Assembly: GCA_040954595.2 (NCBI GenBank)
Contig: CM082592.2
Location: forward strand, 10,788,001 to 10,852,000
From: Balanoglossus misakiensis
Taxonomy: Eukaryota; Hemichordata
Direction of reading: 5' to 3'
Length of the DNA: 64,000 nt
Shown piece after piece: positions 25,901 through 39,000 of the stretch. Below the pieces are notes generated by a model. That model worked only from the letters and a program-made list of their open reading frames with translations, had not been told where the DNA came from and did not search any database. The number at the start of each line of letters is the position of its first letter. Position 1 is the stretch's first letter. Both the position numbers and the translations under genes were made by a program.

Positions 25901-28900
25901 CCGCTTCAACATGTACAACAGGTCTCTTCATGATTTGTTTCTTCAGACTAAAGCACAGTGTCTGGGAAAAATCCAATCCATAGATTACACAGTTGGTGCA
26001 TGACACCTGTTGAGAGAGGGCCCTATCCCACGGGATCGAAACTGACCAATAGGGATCCACCCCCTCTGCTTCAATTTGGGCAAACGATCGGTGACATACT
26101 TAAAATGCAAAGAGTTCATATGAAACGTCATCTTTTCCATGACAATGATTGAGCGCAAAACCTTCCCAACTTTTCCAATCGTCAACACTAGCTCCCGATC
26201 TCACCACGCGGTGGGAAGGTGACCAGTTGAGAATGAGTGGGAACATGATTGTGTGTTCACACAACGCCGTATTAAATAAAGAACTTTCCTAAATTGGCCT
26301 TAATAGACAGGTGGCCTTTATAGACATGTCATTTAATGCACATTTAACTGGCACAGGGACTGTGACAAAGTGGTCACTATACAGAGATGGCCAATAACAC
26401 AGGTTTGACTGTAATACAATGAATACACTGTACAGCTATTTAAAGGCCCATATTCGTTGACGTGGGTTTATATTTATAGTTATTGAGAAACAAAGGGACA
26501 GCTGTGCACATGTTTCCCCTTTAAGTCACTTCAACAAATCATGGGAATACTCTATCCACTCTGTACACAGGTCCATTCACCATCTGCAACCAAACCCTGG
26601 AAGCTTCATTCGCAAACGGGTTCTACGACGCTTGTATATATGACGCCTGTGCTGTACCCTCTCTTGCTGCTGAGAAATCGTGCCACATCATTGAGCTGTA
26701 TGCCCAAGTTTGCCTCGACAAAGAGGTCCCCATCGGTTACTGGAGAAACCTAACAGGATGTGGGGGTAAGACTTGACCTGGTAACCACAATTTCTAGTTT
26801 GTAAATTTTTCCGGGCAAAATTGATTTAATTTATTAAAAATATCAATACACAGATCCCACGTGCCCCGGCAACAGCAAATACCAGTGGTGCAGCAGCGCG
26901 TGCCGTAGCGACTGTGCTGAGCATGGCAACGATGATGTGTGTGAAGACAACTGCGTGGAAGGATGCGAGTGTCCGCCGGGGATGGCATTCGATGGTGGCC
27001 TGATGACGTGTGTTGACGTCATCGATTGTGGATGTAGTAGGGACGGGTACTATTGGACGGTAAGAGCAGTTTCAGTATGAATACTGGGAAAAGGAAATCT
27101 TCAGAAATAATTCATTTCAATAATTGTCAATGTTAATGTTGCATTACAACTAGCAAAGATGGCGTTATTTGGTGAAGTATTTTTCATAAGAACACCCATA
27201 AGCTGTCACAAGACATGAACTAGAGAAAGTGTACCACTTGTACTACTAGCGTATCTGCATCACCATGTTAGTCAAACATGATTTGTTTCTCACAAAGTAT
27301 GCTTGTGTTTCTCCAGGAAGGAGAGTCCTTTCTTGGAGTCGACTGCATAGAATCTTGCCAATGTTCAGAGAACGGCACTTTGGATTGCCAGATGACCGAG
27401 GGCTGCACAGCGAACTCTGAGTGTCTCAACGTAAACGGTTATCGGACGTGTGTTTGTCAAGATGGATTCTTCGAGAATGGAACCAGATGCGACAGTAAGT
27501 TTTGATCAGAAGCACAATTAGACTGCATTACATGACTCACTACATATCCATGTGATGCCTGCATGGATTTCACCCCTTTGAAGTTGTCTGCACCATACAT
27601 ATATCATCAATGCTCCAGAACAAAAGTTACTGCAATGATACCATTTTCTCTTTTAACCTTTCCCAAACTTTCTTTTGCGCAACATCTGCGCTTGCTTACA
27701 AACAACTCAATGTTTGTAACCTCCAGAGTAATTTACCCATTCGTGTTCTCTCCCTCTCCCACAGACATCCAAGAATGTGCAAGCAGTCCGTGCGATAGAG
27801 GGCAGTGTGTTGACGACATCGATGGCTTCGTCTGCGACTGTGATCCGTATTACAAGGGTACACTTTGTGACGTGTATGACTACTGCTACGACCAACCGTG
27901 CCAGTATGGCACTTGTGGCAACGGCGATAGGGATTACACGTGTGTTTGTGTGCCTGGCTATACTGGAAGAGATTGTGAGACAGGTATGTCCAAGCATGCT
28001 CAGACACTTCAATTCTTCAGATTATGCTCCTGATATCAAACCTCAGTCAAACATTAAAGCTAATGAAGTTTTACCATCTGGTAGTAACTCAAGTTTTATT
28101 TTGTCTTTTCATAAACAAGACATCAACGAGTGTGAGAATAACCCCTGTCAAAATGGCGGAGAGTGCTACCAATCTGTGGATTTCTACAACTGCACCTGCC
28201 TCATTGGCACAGAGGGATACAACTGTGAACTAGGTGAGTGATACAGCCGCAGCACTCCCATAGACCATTTTCCGAACTCAACGAGACTCGTGAGATCTCG
28301 CGTGACTAGGCAGTTTATATGGGGTGACGGGATTGATGCTTCTTTAGTATAATAACATTTATATTTCTTATTATCTTTTCTGTCAAGTGACCGATATCTG
28401 TTACAGCCAACCGTGTCAGAACGGAGGTGTCTGCAACGGAGTTGGCAATTCATCGTTCACGTGTACGTGTTCAAGGGCGTTCATTGGAGAATTTTGTGAA
28501 ATTGGTAAGTTAGTCCTTCAAAACAACTCTTGCAAAAGTGCGATATTGAAACGTTCATCGGAGAAATCACTCAACGCAATAATGTAGCACTTTCTTCCAG
28601 GAAGTAAAAGCGATCATGCCAATACGATAATTAATAAGTTTGTTTGTTTTCAAGAACTGGATGCGTGTGAGAACGAAACCTGCAGTGGAAACGGTGAATG
28701 CATCAACTATTACACATACTATCAGTGTCAATGCTACAAAGGCTTCATGGGGACCCACTGTGAGACAGGTAATTATAACTTGAGGGGTATATGAAACTAC
28801 TGATGGGGATATCCGTTACAAGATCTTGTGGAATCAATCAATTTGCTCGATTGAATGAGCAGATTCCGCTATATATACAACAATAACTCGTTTGCATTCA

Positions 28901-29950
28901 ATTGCATGCCAGAGTACGGATCATGCATTGCTGCTGGTGATCCTCACTACACAACATTCGATGGCCAGGCGTTCGATTTCCAAGGGACTTGTCAGTACGT
29001 TCTGTCAAAGGACTGTGTCAACGACCCACCCATGTTTGAAGTTGACGTATTCAACAAGAAGAGGCACGAAGCTTCCTCGGTCTCGTACACTTACGAAGTC
29101 TCGGTTGATCTGGCTACGAAAAACATTGTAAGCATACGGAGTGAGCTACTTGTCATCTTTTTGTGTACCAGTAGCATTATTATCTGCTATTAGACTTTCC
29201 AAGGGGATGTGGATGGATGAAATGATCCAGAAAATGAACTGACTTATTATTTTGCGAAAGCTTCATTGCTCATTGAATTCGAAGTTCCTCGATATCTCAG
29301 GATCAGAGCAGGCGATTTGGTCTTGTTCGTATCAAGTGTGTTCACCGTTAAATTGTCTTCCGTTCACTTAACACTTTCGCAATGGTCTCTCATCTCATTC
29401 ACAGTCGGTGCTGCTGCAGCAAGACAAGATGGTTGTCGTAAACGGACGGAATATCATTCCATCTGCAAATCCGCAAGAGGGCGTCTTGATAACAACTGTT
29501 GGTCCCTACGTGGTGAGTGCGGATTCTAGCTAAATCATGACATGCACTTGACACCTGTCATGTTCACCAAAAGAATCTTCATGTACATGTACTCCTTGGC
29601 TCCTTTTAGATATATATTTATACTTCAAATACCAATAGCACGCAAATAACATCTAATATTGTTCTGTACATCTACTAACTATAGGAACTGAAGACCGAGT
29701 TTGGTCTGTCCGTCCGTTGGGATGGAGACAGTTACGTCGATGTCCAAGTTGACAGCGACTTCAAGGGCCAGGTCTGTGGACTGTGCGGAAACTATAATGG
29801 AAACATCACCGATGAGTTCATCAACCAAAATGGCGAAACGGTAAACAATATCAGTTCTTTAGTCTTAGTTGTTGCAAGTCGTAAATTATTCACGAGTGTG
29901 TGTGTCTTTAGGGGCAGGGGAGTGGGAGGGAGGGAGGAAGAGAGAGAGAG

Positions 29951-30004
<54 letters not shown>

Positions 30005-33000
30005 ATATATTCTGTACAGACAACGAATCCAACGTCTTTTGGAAACAGCTGGAAGAAGGAACCCCAAGACGCACCGTATCCCACTTGTAGACAGGCGACA
30101 TACGTTGACCCGTGCTCTAGCGTTGACCCAAGTGTGATCAGCGCGGCACAGGTCAATTGTTCCGCCATCACCGACGCAAACGGTAAATGAACTCCTTTCT
30201 CCTTCCATCTGAGGGAAGGATTAAAGGGTCATGCCAAACTTTCGTTGAGATTATTTTCTTAAAGGGTATTCAAACCCCAGAGAGGTTGTCGATGAAATGG
30301 GTGGTTTGGTTGAAGATTCGCAATGCCTTTGATGCACCTGCGTAGTTCGTTAACACAACAGCAAAAGTTGAACAGCTAATAGGACGACAGGGGGCTGTAG
30401 AAGGGTCATAGCTTGGATATAAAGCGACTACAATGCACTTTAATACGCTTTAAAGAAGCTAATTATGCGTTTGTGTGAACGTTTTGAGACGACACGATAT
30501 GTGCAGGGATATATTAAACACCTAAGCGCACCACCTAAGGACGCCACTGAAGAATTATTTTGCTTCATCTTATAAAGGCTTGAAGAAACCTTAATATGCA
30601 CATTGCACATTGTATTATTCAAATACTATTATACACGCCAACTTTCACTTGTTAACATTTATAATTTGTTTACTGTTAATCTCAATTAATCACTCATCCT
30701 TTTCCATATTTCTCCACATGTTCTAAAACCAACGCACTTCTTTTTCCGCTCTTTAAATGCATCTCATGCCACTGACCATGCTTCAAAATCAAACAATTCA
30801 ATTCATAGGATCTTTCTGTGCTTTGAATTCCTTGTCCAACGAATCATTATCTTCGTCTCTTCTGTTCTTCCTGATATGGTAAGTTACCATGAAATATCAT
30901 CCTTTCATTCCATCGTTGTCTCCCAACAAACTCAGATTGTGGGGATGACCGTGGTTCCACCAATAAAGGAGTAAGATTTTGGCAAAACTATTGTTGTCCT
31001 TCATATCGAATATCCCCGGGAGTTGGCCAGCTTCTTTCGATTTCTCTTCTCCCTCAAGGTGCCATGGTAACCGAACACACCACTGTACCATTGTCAGATA
31101 CTTCAACATTTGAATCATCTCTATCAAGACACTTCTGTAGGACCATCGTCATACCAGTCACCAAGTTTGCTCTTCGAATACCCATTGCACGCAACCAACA
31201 ATAACCACACAAGTTTTCTTCCACAGGTGATACTAAACGTATTATTTGTCGTCAAAATCAATCACAGGTCCGTTCAAGAACTGTCATTCACGCGTGAGCC
31301 CAGCCTCCTATTTCGATTCCTGTGTATACGACGTCTGTGCCTTTCCGACAGACGGTGAAAGAGTGATTTGCGACATGATAGCGGCGTATGCATCAATTTG
31401 CCAGGCCAGTTACGCAAGAATTGGAAGTTGGCGTGATGTTACTAACTGTCGTAAGTCTCGTAAAATATACATTCGGCTAACGCGTCCCTTTTCGCGATAA
31501 ATATAGTGTCTGCAGTTTCTACATCCGAGTTGCCGCACCTATTTTAATCCTAATTATCCAGGCGAAGTCACGGTGTTTCGGACAACGAAATCATCAAGCT
31601 ACGTGTATGGCACCATCAGAACGGTTATTGGCCAAAATGATCTTACGCTGAGATATCGCGATTTTTTGTAAATTGATGATATTCTGATCCGACCACAGCA
31701 TTGGCGTGCCCAGAAAACAGCATTTATAGAACCAGGATGTCGCCATGCATGCCGTCTTGCAGTGACCCAAACCCTGATCCAATCACCTGCCCATATCCGG
31801 ACGTAGAAGGTTGTGAATGTCCTGATGGTCAGATACTGGAAATTGATAGATGTATTAACAGCACGGATTGTGGTTGCTTCATCGATGGATATTACTATCG
31901 TGTAGGTATTCAAACAAGAGACTGACTTTCTAGGCCTTCCAATCGAATCTGCCATTGAACAAATTCAATCTCGTGCGAACACGGCGAGTTAAAAATCACA
32001 TGAGTTGCCTCCCTCGACAAATTTTGCGTACTGAATTGGTAATCTGTGATAACATCTGCAGAACAACTTCAAGTGACACAACCAGCCATGAAGTTGCCAA
32101 TTCCAAATTTGGGTATTCTGATATTGTGCTCATGAACTTCTTAAGTTCCACGTCTTCTCTGACAGATTTATCTTTTACAGTTTCAAGATTCCACTAAAAC
32201 TAACGCTTATGAGATTAATAACTAAAATACGGTAAAATTGTTTATGTATAGTGTGTACAGTTTTGTTGTCACAATCGTTGTGCTTCATTAAAGGTGGGCG
32301 ACCCAGTGACGGATGCAAACTGCAATGAGACATGCACATGCCAAGGGTTGGATCAACTGGAGTGTGTTCCCTTGGAGTGCCATGAAAACGCTACATGTGG
32401 CGTCAAATATGGCGAATATGGTTGCCACTGTAATGATGGTTTCGAAGGGGATGGTATTGACTGCACAGGTAAGATGATTGTCTTGATGAAGCAGATACGC
32501 TCGTCCATATTGTGTTCGTTGCATGTATTTCTGTAAGGCCCATCCCACTAACGATGTCATAAAACTTTTGAAATAGTGGTACAGATCATGACAGTAGATT
32601 GAAATCATGAACACAAATGTAAAGGTTAGACTACTAATATGCATACATTTCTTAACTTCCTGTTACACACACCATTAGAGAAACCAAGTAAAAGATCATC
32701 CTCTGGCCAATTTCAGATTCAGGCAATTTGTATCTTTTCCATTTCAGAAATCGACGAGTGTACTTTGACTGGTGAGAATCCATGTGGATCAGGAACATGT
32801 GTAGACTTGGTCAACAGTTACAGGTGCATTTGTTCTGGAGGCTACAGTGGTGACAACTGTGAATTGTTCAACGACTGTTTCAGTGGTCCTTGCCAGAATG
32901 GAGGCACTTGTAAAGACCTCGAAAATGCGTTCGAGTGCGACTGCATGCCAGGTTACGAGGGAGTTCGATGTGAAACGGGTAAGTACAAGTGATACTCGCT

Positions 33001-36000
33001 GATTTCTCTTTAAACATTTACAGGAGAGGCTACAAATGCTTCATTTCACCTAAGTATATGTTGTTTATCTTCACAGAAAGCGATGAATGTGCTAGTGACC
33101 CTTGTCAGAATGGAGCTGTCTGTACAGATTTGCTCGACGCATTTAACTGTACATGCGAACCAGGATTTAATGGCACCTTTTGCGAAATAAGTAAGTATTG
33201 TTATTACAGACTGAATGACTCAGCACTTGCGAAGCCGAGACGCCAGAAAGCAATGGGTGTTGGATGCTACAACAGTGCAGTCTCAGGGAGTCCCAACCCA
33301 CATGAATATGCTTTGCTAGCCTGAGCCAATATACTACTACCGGTACATACCTACGTCTATTGAACTATGCTTTTGGTCAGCAGATGAAGCAAGACATTAC
33401 AGAAGGCAATTTCAAAAGCATTTGCTGTAAATGCTATTCGCACATACAGCTGAAGAGACTGACAAAGCAGTCTTAACCAGTTGACAAGATACACTTACTT
33501 TGTACTAGATTATTAAAACATACATGTACTACCTTTATGTCTATAGATATCAATGAATGTGACAGCAATCCATGCCAGAATGGTGGCACTTGCTTCGACG
33601 GCAATAATCGCTTTAGCTGCCGATGCACTGCCGCATACGAGGGACCCACATGTGCAGACGGTAAGTCATTTTTTCATTTCAATTTTCATTTGTGACATTA
33701 AAATTACCATTGTGAATGTACACCAAGTACCGTAACTAAGTTTTAGCAATTGTGTAAATTGCAGTTAGATATACACCTTAACACCCGGATAGGAAGGTGG
33801 CACCAGTTTGGTTCCAAAAGAACAGATTTATTGCATTGTGTTTCCAGTGCAGATAATCTGCTGCCTTCCATTACTCTGAATGCAAAACCCTTAATTAACA
33901 GGTTATAACAAGTCAATACACGTACCTCATTCTGTTTGATTACAGAGAAACCATCAATCTGTGATGAGCCTGGGCAGGAATGCTTAAATGGAGGAATCTG
34001 TCGGCCTGTCTCACCAACGTTCAGGGTTTGTTCCTGTCTGCCTGGCTTCCAGGGATTATCCTGTCAACACGGTGAGTTAATTGTATTTGTTTAATCATTA
34101 CTCTGCATGACGTGCATTTAGTAGACATTTCTTTTCACTGACATTTTCACATATGGTTTCATTTTTGTTAATTGCAGATATCAACGAATGTGCGAGTGAC
34201 CCTTGCCAGAATAACGGAACCTGCAATGATCTGGTCAATGGGTACAACTGCTCTTGCACCGTTGAATATACTGGTATACACTGTGAACGGGGTGCGTATA
34301 TCAGTGTCTGAAGTAAACTGATGGTTAACTATGATAACTATGCCTAGCAGGGTTTTTAGTCCAGTAGAAGGAAACTGTTCCGAATTTTAGTGTAGCCTCA
34401 GAAAATCAGAAGGCCACTCTTACGAAAAGTATTTGAGATGTATCATAAAACCCTACAGAAATTGTTCTTTTTGTTGTTATTATTGATGGTGGTGGTGATG
34501 ATGATGTTGATGATGATTTGCTTTCAGATATCGATGGCATAGTGGTTACAGACATAAGAGTTGTGCAGATTTCTAGCATATCTATCACAATCAGCTGGTC
34601 TCTAATCGTCGAAGTGGCAACAACCACCATTTCTTACCGTGTCAAGGGAACACCAACTTGGTTTGTAGCTGGCACAATAGAGGGCAGTCAGACACTGTTC
34701 GTTCTCCAGGGACTTGAATCAGTGGCCGAATATGAAATTGACATCACTGTGGTCAGGACCAATGGATTAGCTGGCTATGGGGAAATATCTACCATACAGA
34801 CATGTGCACTTGGGTTTGTTGGTTCCAGCTGTGAAAATGGTAAGTTCAGTGTGAATTTGATGGTATAACTTGGCATTTAATTATGAAAGTCATCTGTAAA
34901 CTTTCTCAACTATTCCACCTTGTATAAAACTAGAGCCACGTGGAATGTTTTTACCACAACACTGATGCATTAAAATCTTTTCCTCCACCAATTCTAGACA
35001 TGACAGAAAGAGGCCCATTCAATCTGGAAATCATCACGGCAACGACCCAAACGTTAACAGTCAGATGGCAAATCAGTGTGAGTTTATCAGTAAGATTCTA
35101 CATAATCCAGTATGTAGACTTGACATCGGGGGAAACATTCAACGCAACAACTATACAAACAGGCAACTCATTGGGTACTGTGGTGGGTCTACGAGCCAAT
35201 GCCTACTTCTCAATTAGGATAGTGGTTGTCCTTACCAATGGTGCTGTTGTCTTTTCGACTGGCGATGACAAGTTCCATACCTGCAGAGGGAGAAGAATGG
35301 GCGCAAACTGTGAAACAGGTACGGTGGAAACACACTTCAGCTTAATGTAAGATATTGTGGGAAGCAGCAAATGTGATAAAAATCCCAAGAGATAAGTTCA
35401 TGTGTTCCATTTATGTTTGTTGCATCAGTTAACTATGGCAAATTCCTGCATGTTTCCAAAATCATGAAAACAAGAAACTAGTAGTGCCGGTACATGGACA
35501 CACAGAATAAAAATATTGAACATATCGAAAGTTACAACAACTACTCTTCCTTTAAACATATACCTTTCTTTCAGAGTATGCTGTATGTTCTGGTTGGGGT
35601 GATCCTCACTACACCACATTTGATGGTCAGAAATACGATTTCCAAGGAGATTGCACATACACATTAGCGGAGAACTGCGTCCAAGACGATGGTGTCCCTA
35701 TATTCAAAGTTACTGCAGATAACAGGAAAAATAATGAGAATGCCAGAGTAGCATTCACCAGGGAAGTCGTTGCAATCATTGATGGCATGGTAAGTGTCTG
35801 TATACGTTCACTTTGTTACAATCATATGGAAATCTGAACAGTGCTTTGGTTTCCATTTCAGTGTGGCGGTTGCTTACACATACCGTACATGTAGATGTAG
35901 TGAGTGAAAGTCTTGACTATTGAACAGCTCTCTCCCAGCCCCACTCACTACCTTTGCAAACATATCCTCTGATTGAGTCTGGCAAACACAGATTGATTTT

Positions 36001-39000
36001 GTGTTCTTTGTTTATCTATTGGCAAATAACAGGAATTCTTATGTTTTATTTGACAGTCGATAACAATGGCATTGGACCATGATGTTTATATTGACGGCGT
36101 GAAAGTGTCACTACCTTGTGAGCCGACAGAGGGTGTTGTAGTCCGGAGAAGTGGCGCTGTTGTGGTGAGATATACGTACATGTGCTTGAATGAGGCCAAT
36201 TTCATCTTGCATGGTCACCTGAAATTAAATACAAAGTTTTCATGAATTTTCATAGAAGCAAGAAGTCCTTCACTATTTACCATAATAATTCTTACAAAAT
36301 GTCTCCTTGCTGTGGTTGTCTTTGGCATGTACACTTGACGATGCATATATTGATGCAAAACTGGTTGGCCAAACCATCTTTACTGTTACCAGATTTTTGG
36401 CCACAAAGAACATCTTTGTTTCTCTCAAACACTCAACAAGTCCATGAATTTTGACTTATTTTGCAGAATTTATTGACAACTTTTGGCCTTTCTGTGAAAT
36501 GGAATGGAAGAGACAGATTTGAAATAAAGCTGCCGGATTCGTTCATGAACAAGACCTGTGGTCTGTGTGGTAATTATGATGGCTTACCAGGGGTAGAATA
36601 CACCAGTGACGGAGATCTCGTAAGTGTTCTGAAAGTTAATAACATTAATAAAATTGGTTACCATTTCACTGCATGTAATTTTGTATTGTTTACTTCTTAA
36701 AATAAGTAAAATAGACAGCTACAAAAACATACAAAGAAAATGCCATTTTTTTATCAATAGACTTCAGTGGGATCTGAATTTGGCAATAGCTGGGCAGATT
36801 CCATTGACTGTGATGCTGATGAGGGCGATGTTAATCCTTGTGATGAGAGAAGTGATGAAGAAAGAGCGAACATCGAAGACATCTGCAGTGTAATTCGTGA
36901 TACCAATACAACAGGTAAGGATTCAAAAAGACACACTTATTCAGCACTCATGTACACAGATGTTGTTTTATAAACAATCTAACCAGTGCGTTGTTAACCA
37001 AAGGGCAACCAGTACGGACATGAATCAGTCTCTCATGTGACCACCGTTTGTTTCATTCACTGCTGGTCCAGGAGAGTGATATTACAGAAACCACCGTCGA
37101 CGACATACCTACGTTTTCTTTTTCACAGGACCATTTGCAGCATGCCACGATCATCTGGACCCAATGCCATACTATGAGGCATGTGTTTATGATCTATGTG
37201 CTATGTATCCTGAACAATCATTCAAATGTGACAGCGTTGAGCTGTATGCATCAGACTGTGCTGCTCTTGATGTTATCGTCAACTGGAGAACTGACCAATT
37301 CTGTCGTAAGTACTTCATAACATTTCCTCTCTGATACCATAAGAAATGAGTTCTTCACTATCTACTGGTATACCTGATGCCATGTTCTACAAGAGAAAGT
37401 AAAATAAGTTGATTTTTAATTTTTGACCAATATCTTTTTCCTGCAGCTTTTAGTTGTCCGGAAAATTCATCATACAGTTCCTGCATGACATCCTGTCCAC
37501 CAACATGTGCAGACCCTTATGCAGACGAGAGCTGCAGTCAGATTTGTACAGAAGGCTGCAGGTGTGACCAGGGTCTCCTCTTTGAAGATGGAAAGTGCAT
37601 TGAACCCGAACGTTGTGGATGTCTACGAGATGGATACTATTATCCAGTAAGAACAAAATTATAACTGCAAGTAGATGTTTCGCATGGGTTTGCAATTGTT
37701 AACACATCATAGATGCTCATGCTGTACAAAAATGCCAATTGATTCAGTCCAATAGACCCTATTATCTTGCCGCACTCTGATCATGAAAAAGGAGACATTA
37801 ATGGACTTTGACCACTATTTCCCTGATACATATATAGTTCATTGAGTTAATCTGACCTTTTTTCAAAATCTTAGGTTGCAACAGAAACTGTCAACGAAAG
37901 GTGTACTGAACGGTGTTCATGTGAACTTGGTGGTAATCTGGAATGTACATCAATAGTCTGTGATGCAAATGCTGACTGTGAAATAGCAGATGGAGTTCGG
38001 GACTGTTACTGCCAAGAGGGTTACTTTGGTGATGGTATTTCCTGCAAGAATGGTAAGGATATCAAAAATACCATTTCAATGACTAGACAATCAGCTGGCT
38101 TAACATTTTCCTGGCAAATTAACAGACAAAACTTGGTGGAAATCAAATTAGTGTAAAACAAACCAAAATATATCACTTATTCTCTCTGCTTGTAATGTTT
38201 GTGTGTCATTTTACCAACAGACAGACCATTTGAAGTGCGCGCAGAACAAGTGACAAGTAGTGCAATCACATTGGTATGGAAGCTTGAGTTTGAAGCTGAA
38301 AGAACCATGGTACAGTATCGTCTTCTGGGATCCACAGAATGGACAGTTACGAAATCCATCAGTTCTTTTCAACTACTATACATACTTCAAGGGCTTGAAT
38401 CAAACACAACTTATGAAATCCAAGTGATTGTGGTCAGATTGGATGGGACAAGAGGAATGAGTGACATCACTACAATCACTACGTGTGCATATGGATTTGA
38501 AGGAGTTGGCTGCTTAAGAGGTTAGTATATCTAGAAAGAATTGATATCCACAATTATAAACTTTTTTGAACTGCATTCTTGGGTTATTAAATCATGAAAG
38601 TGTGAAAACTCTTGGTAGTCCAAGAAAATGTTACAACCAGCATCAGAAGAATAAAGTTACAGTTATCACATGTGGTAAATGGGAACATGCACCAATTGAA
38701 CATCTGTTATTGTAACAGTTATGAAAGAAAGTATGGTTATTTTCTTCACTCAGATATGAGACAGGAAGGTGCTTTCAATCTTCTGATAGTCACTTCCACT
38801 TCAACTGCTATAACATTCTCCTGGTCACTTGAAGTTGTCACCCTGGTGAGATTGACCATTGAATACAGATCAAGGGGAGCAGCCAGCTGGACAGTTGCCA
38901 CCAGTATTACAGATTCCACTATAAAGAGTTACATTCTGACAGCCCTCCAAGTCAACATCTACTACGAAATACGGCTGATTGCTGAACTCGAAAGTGCCAC

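Noticed and set aside
29869-30208. Asp-, Met-, His- or Ser-run open frames over the GAT repeat
   Set aside because: They are the microsatellite read in different frames; the real exon (30020-30182) starts after it.
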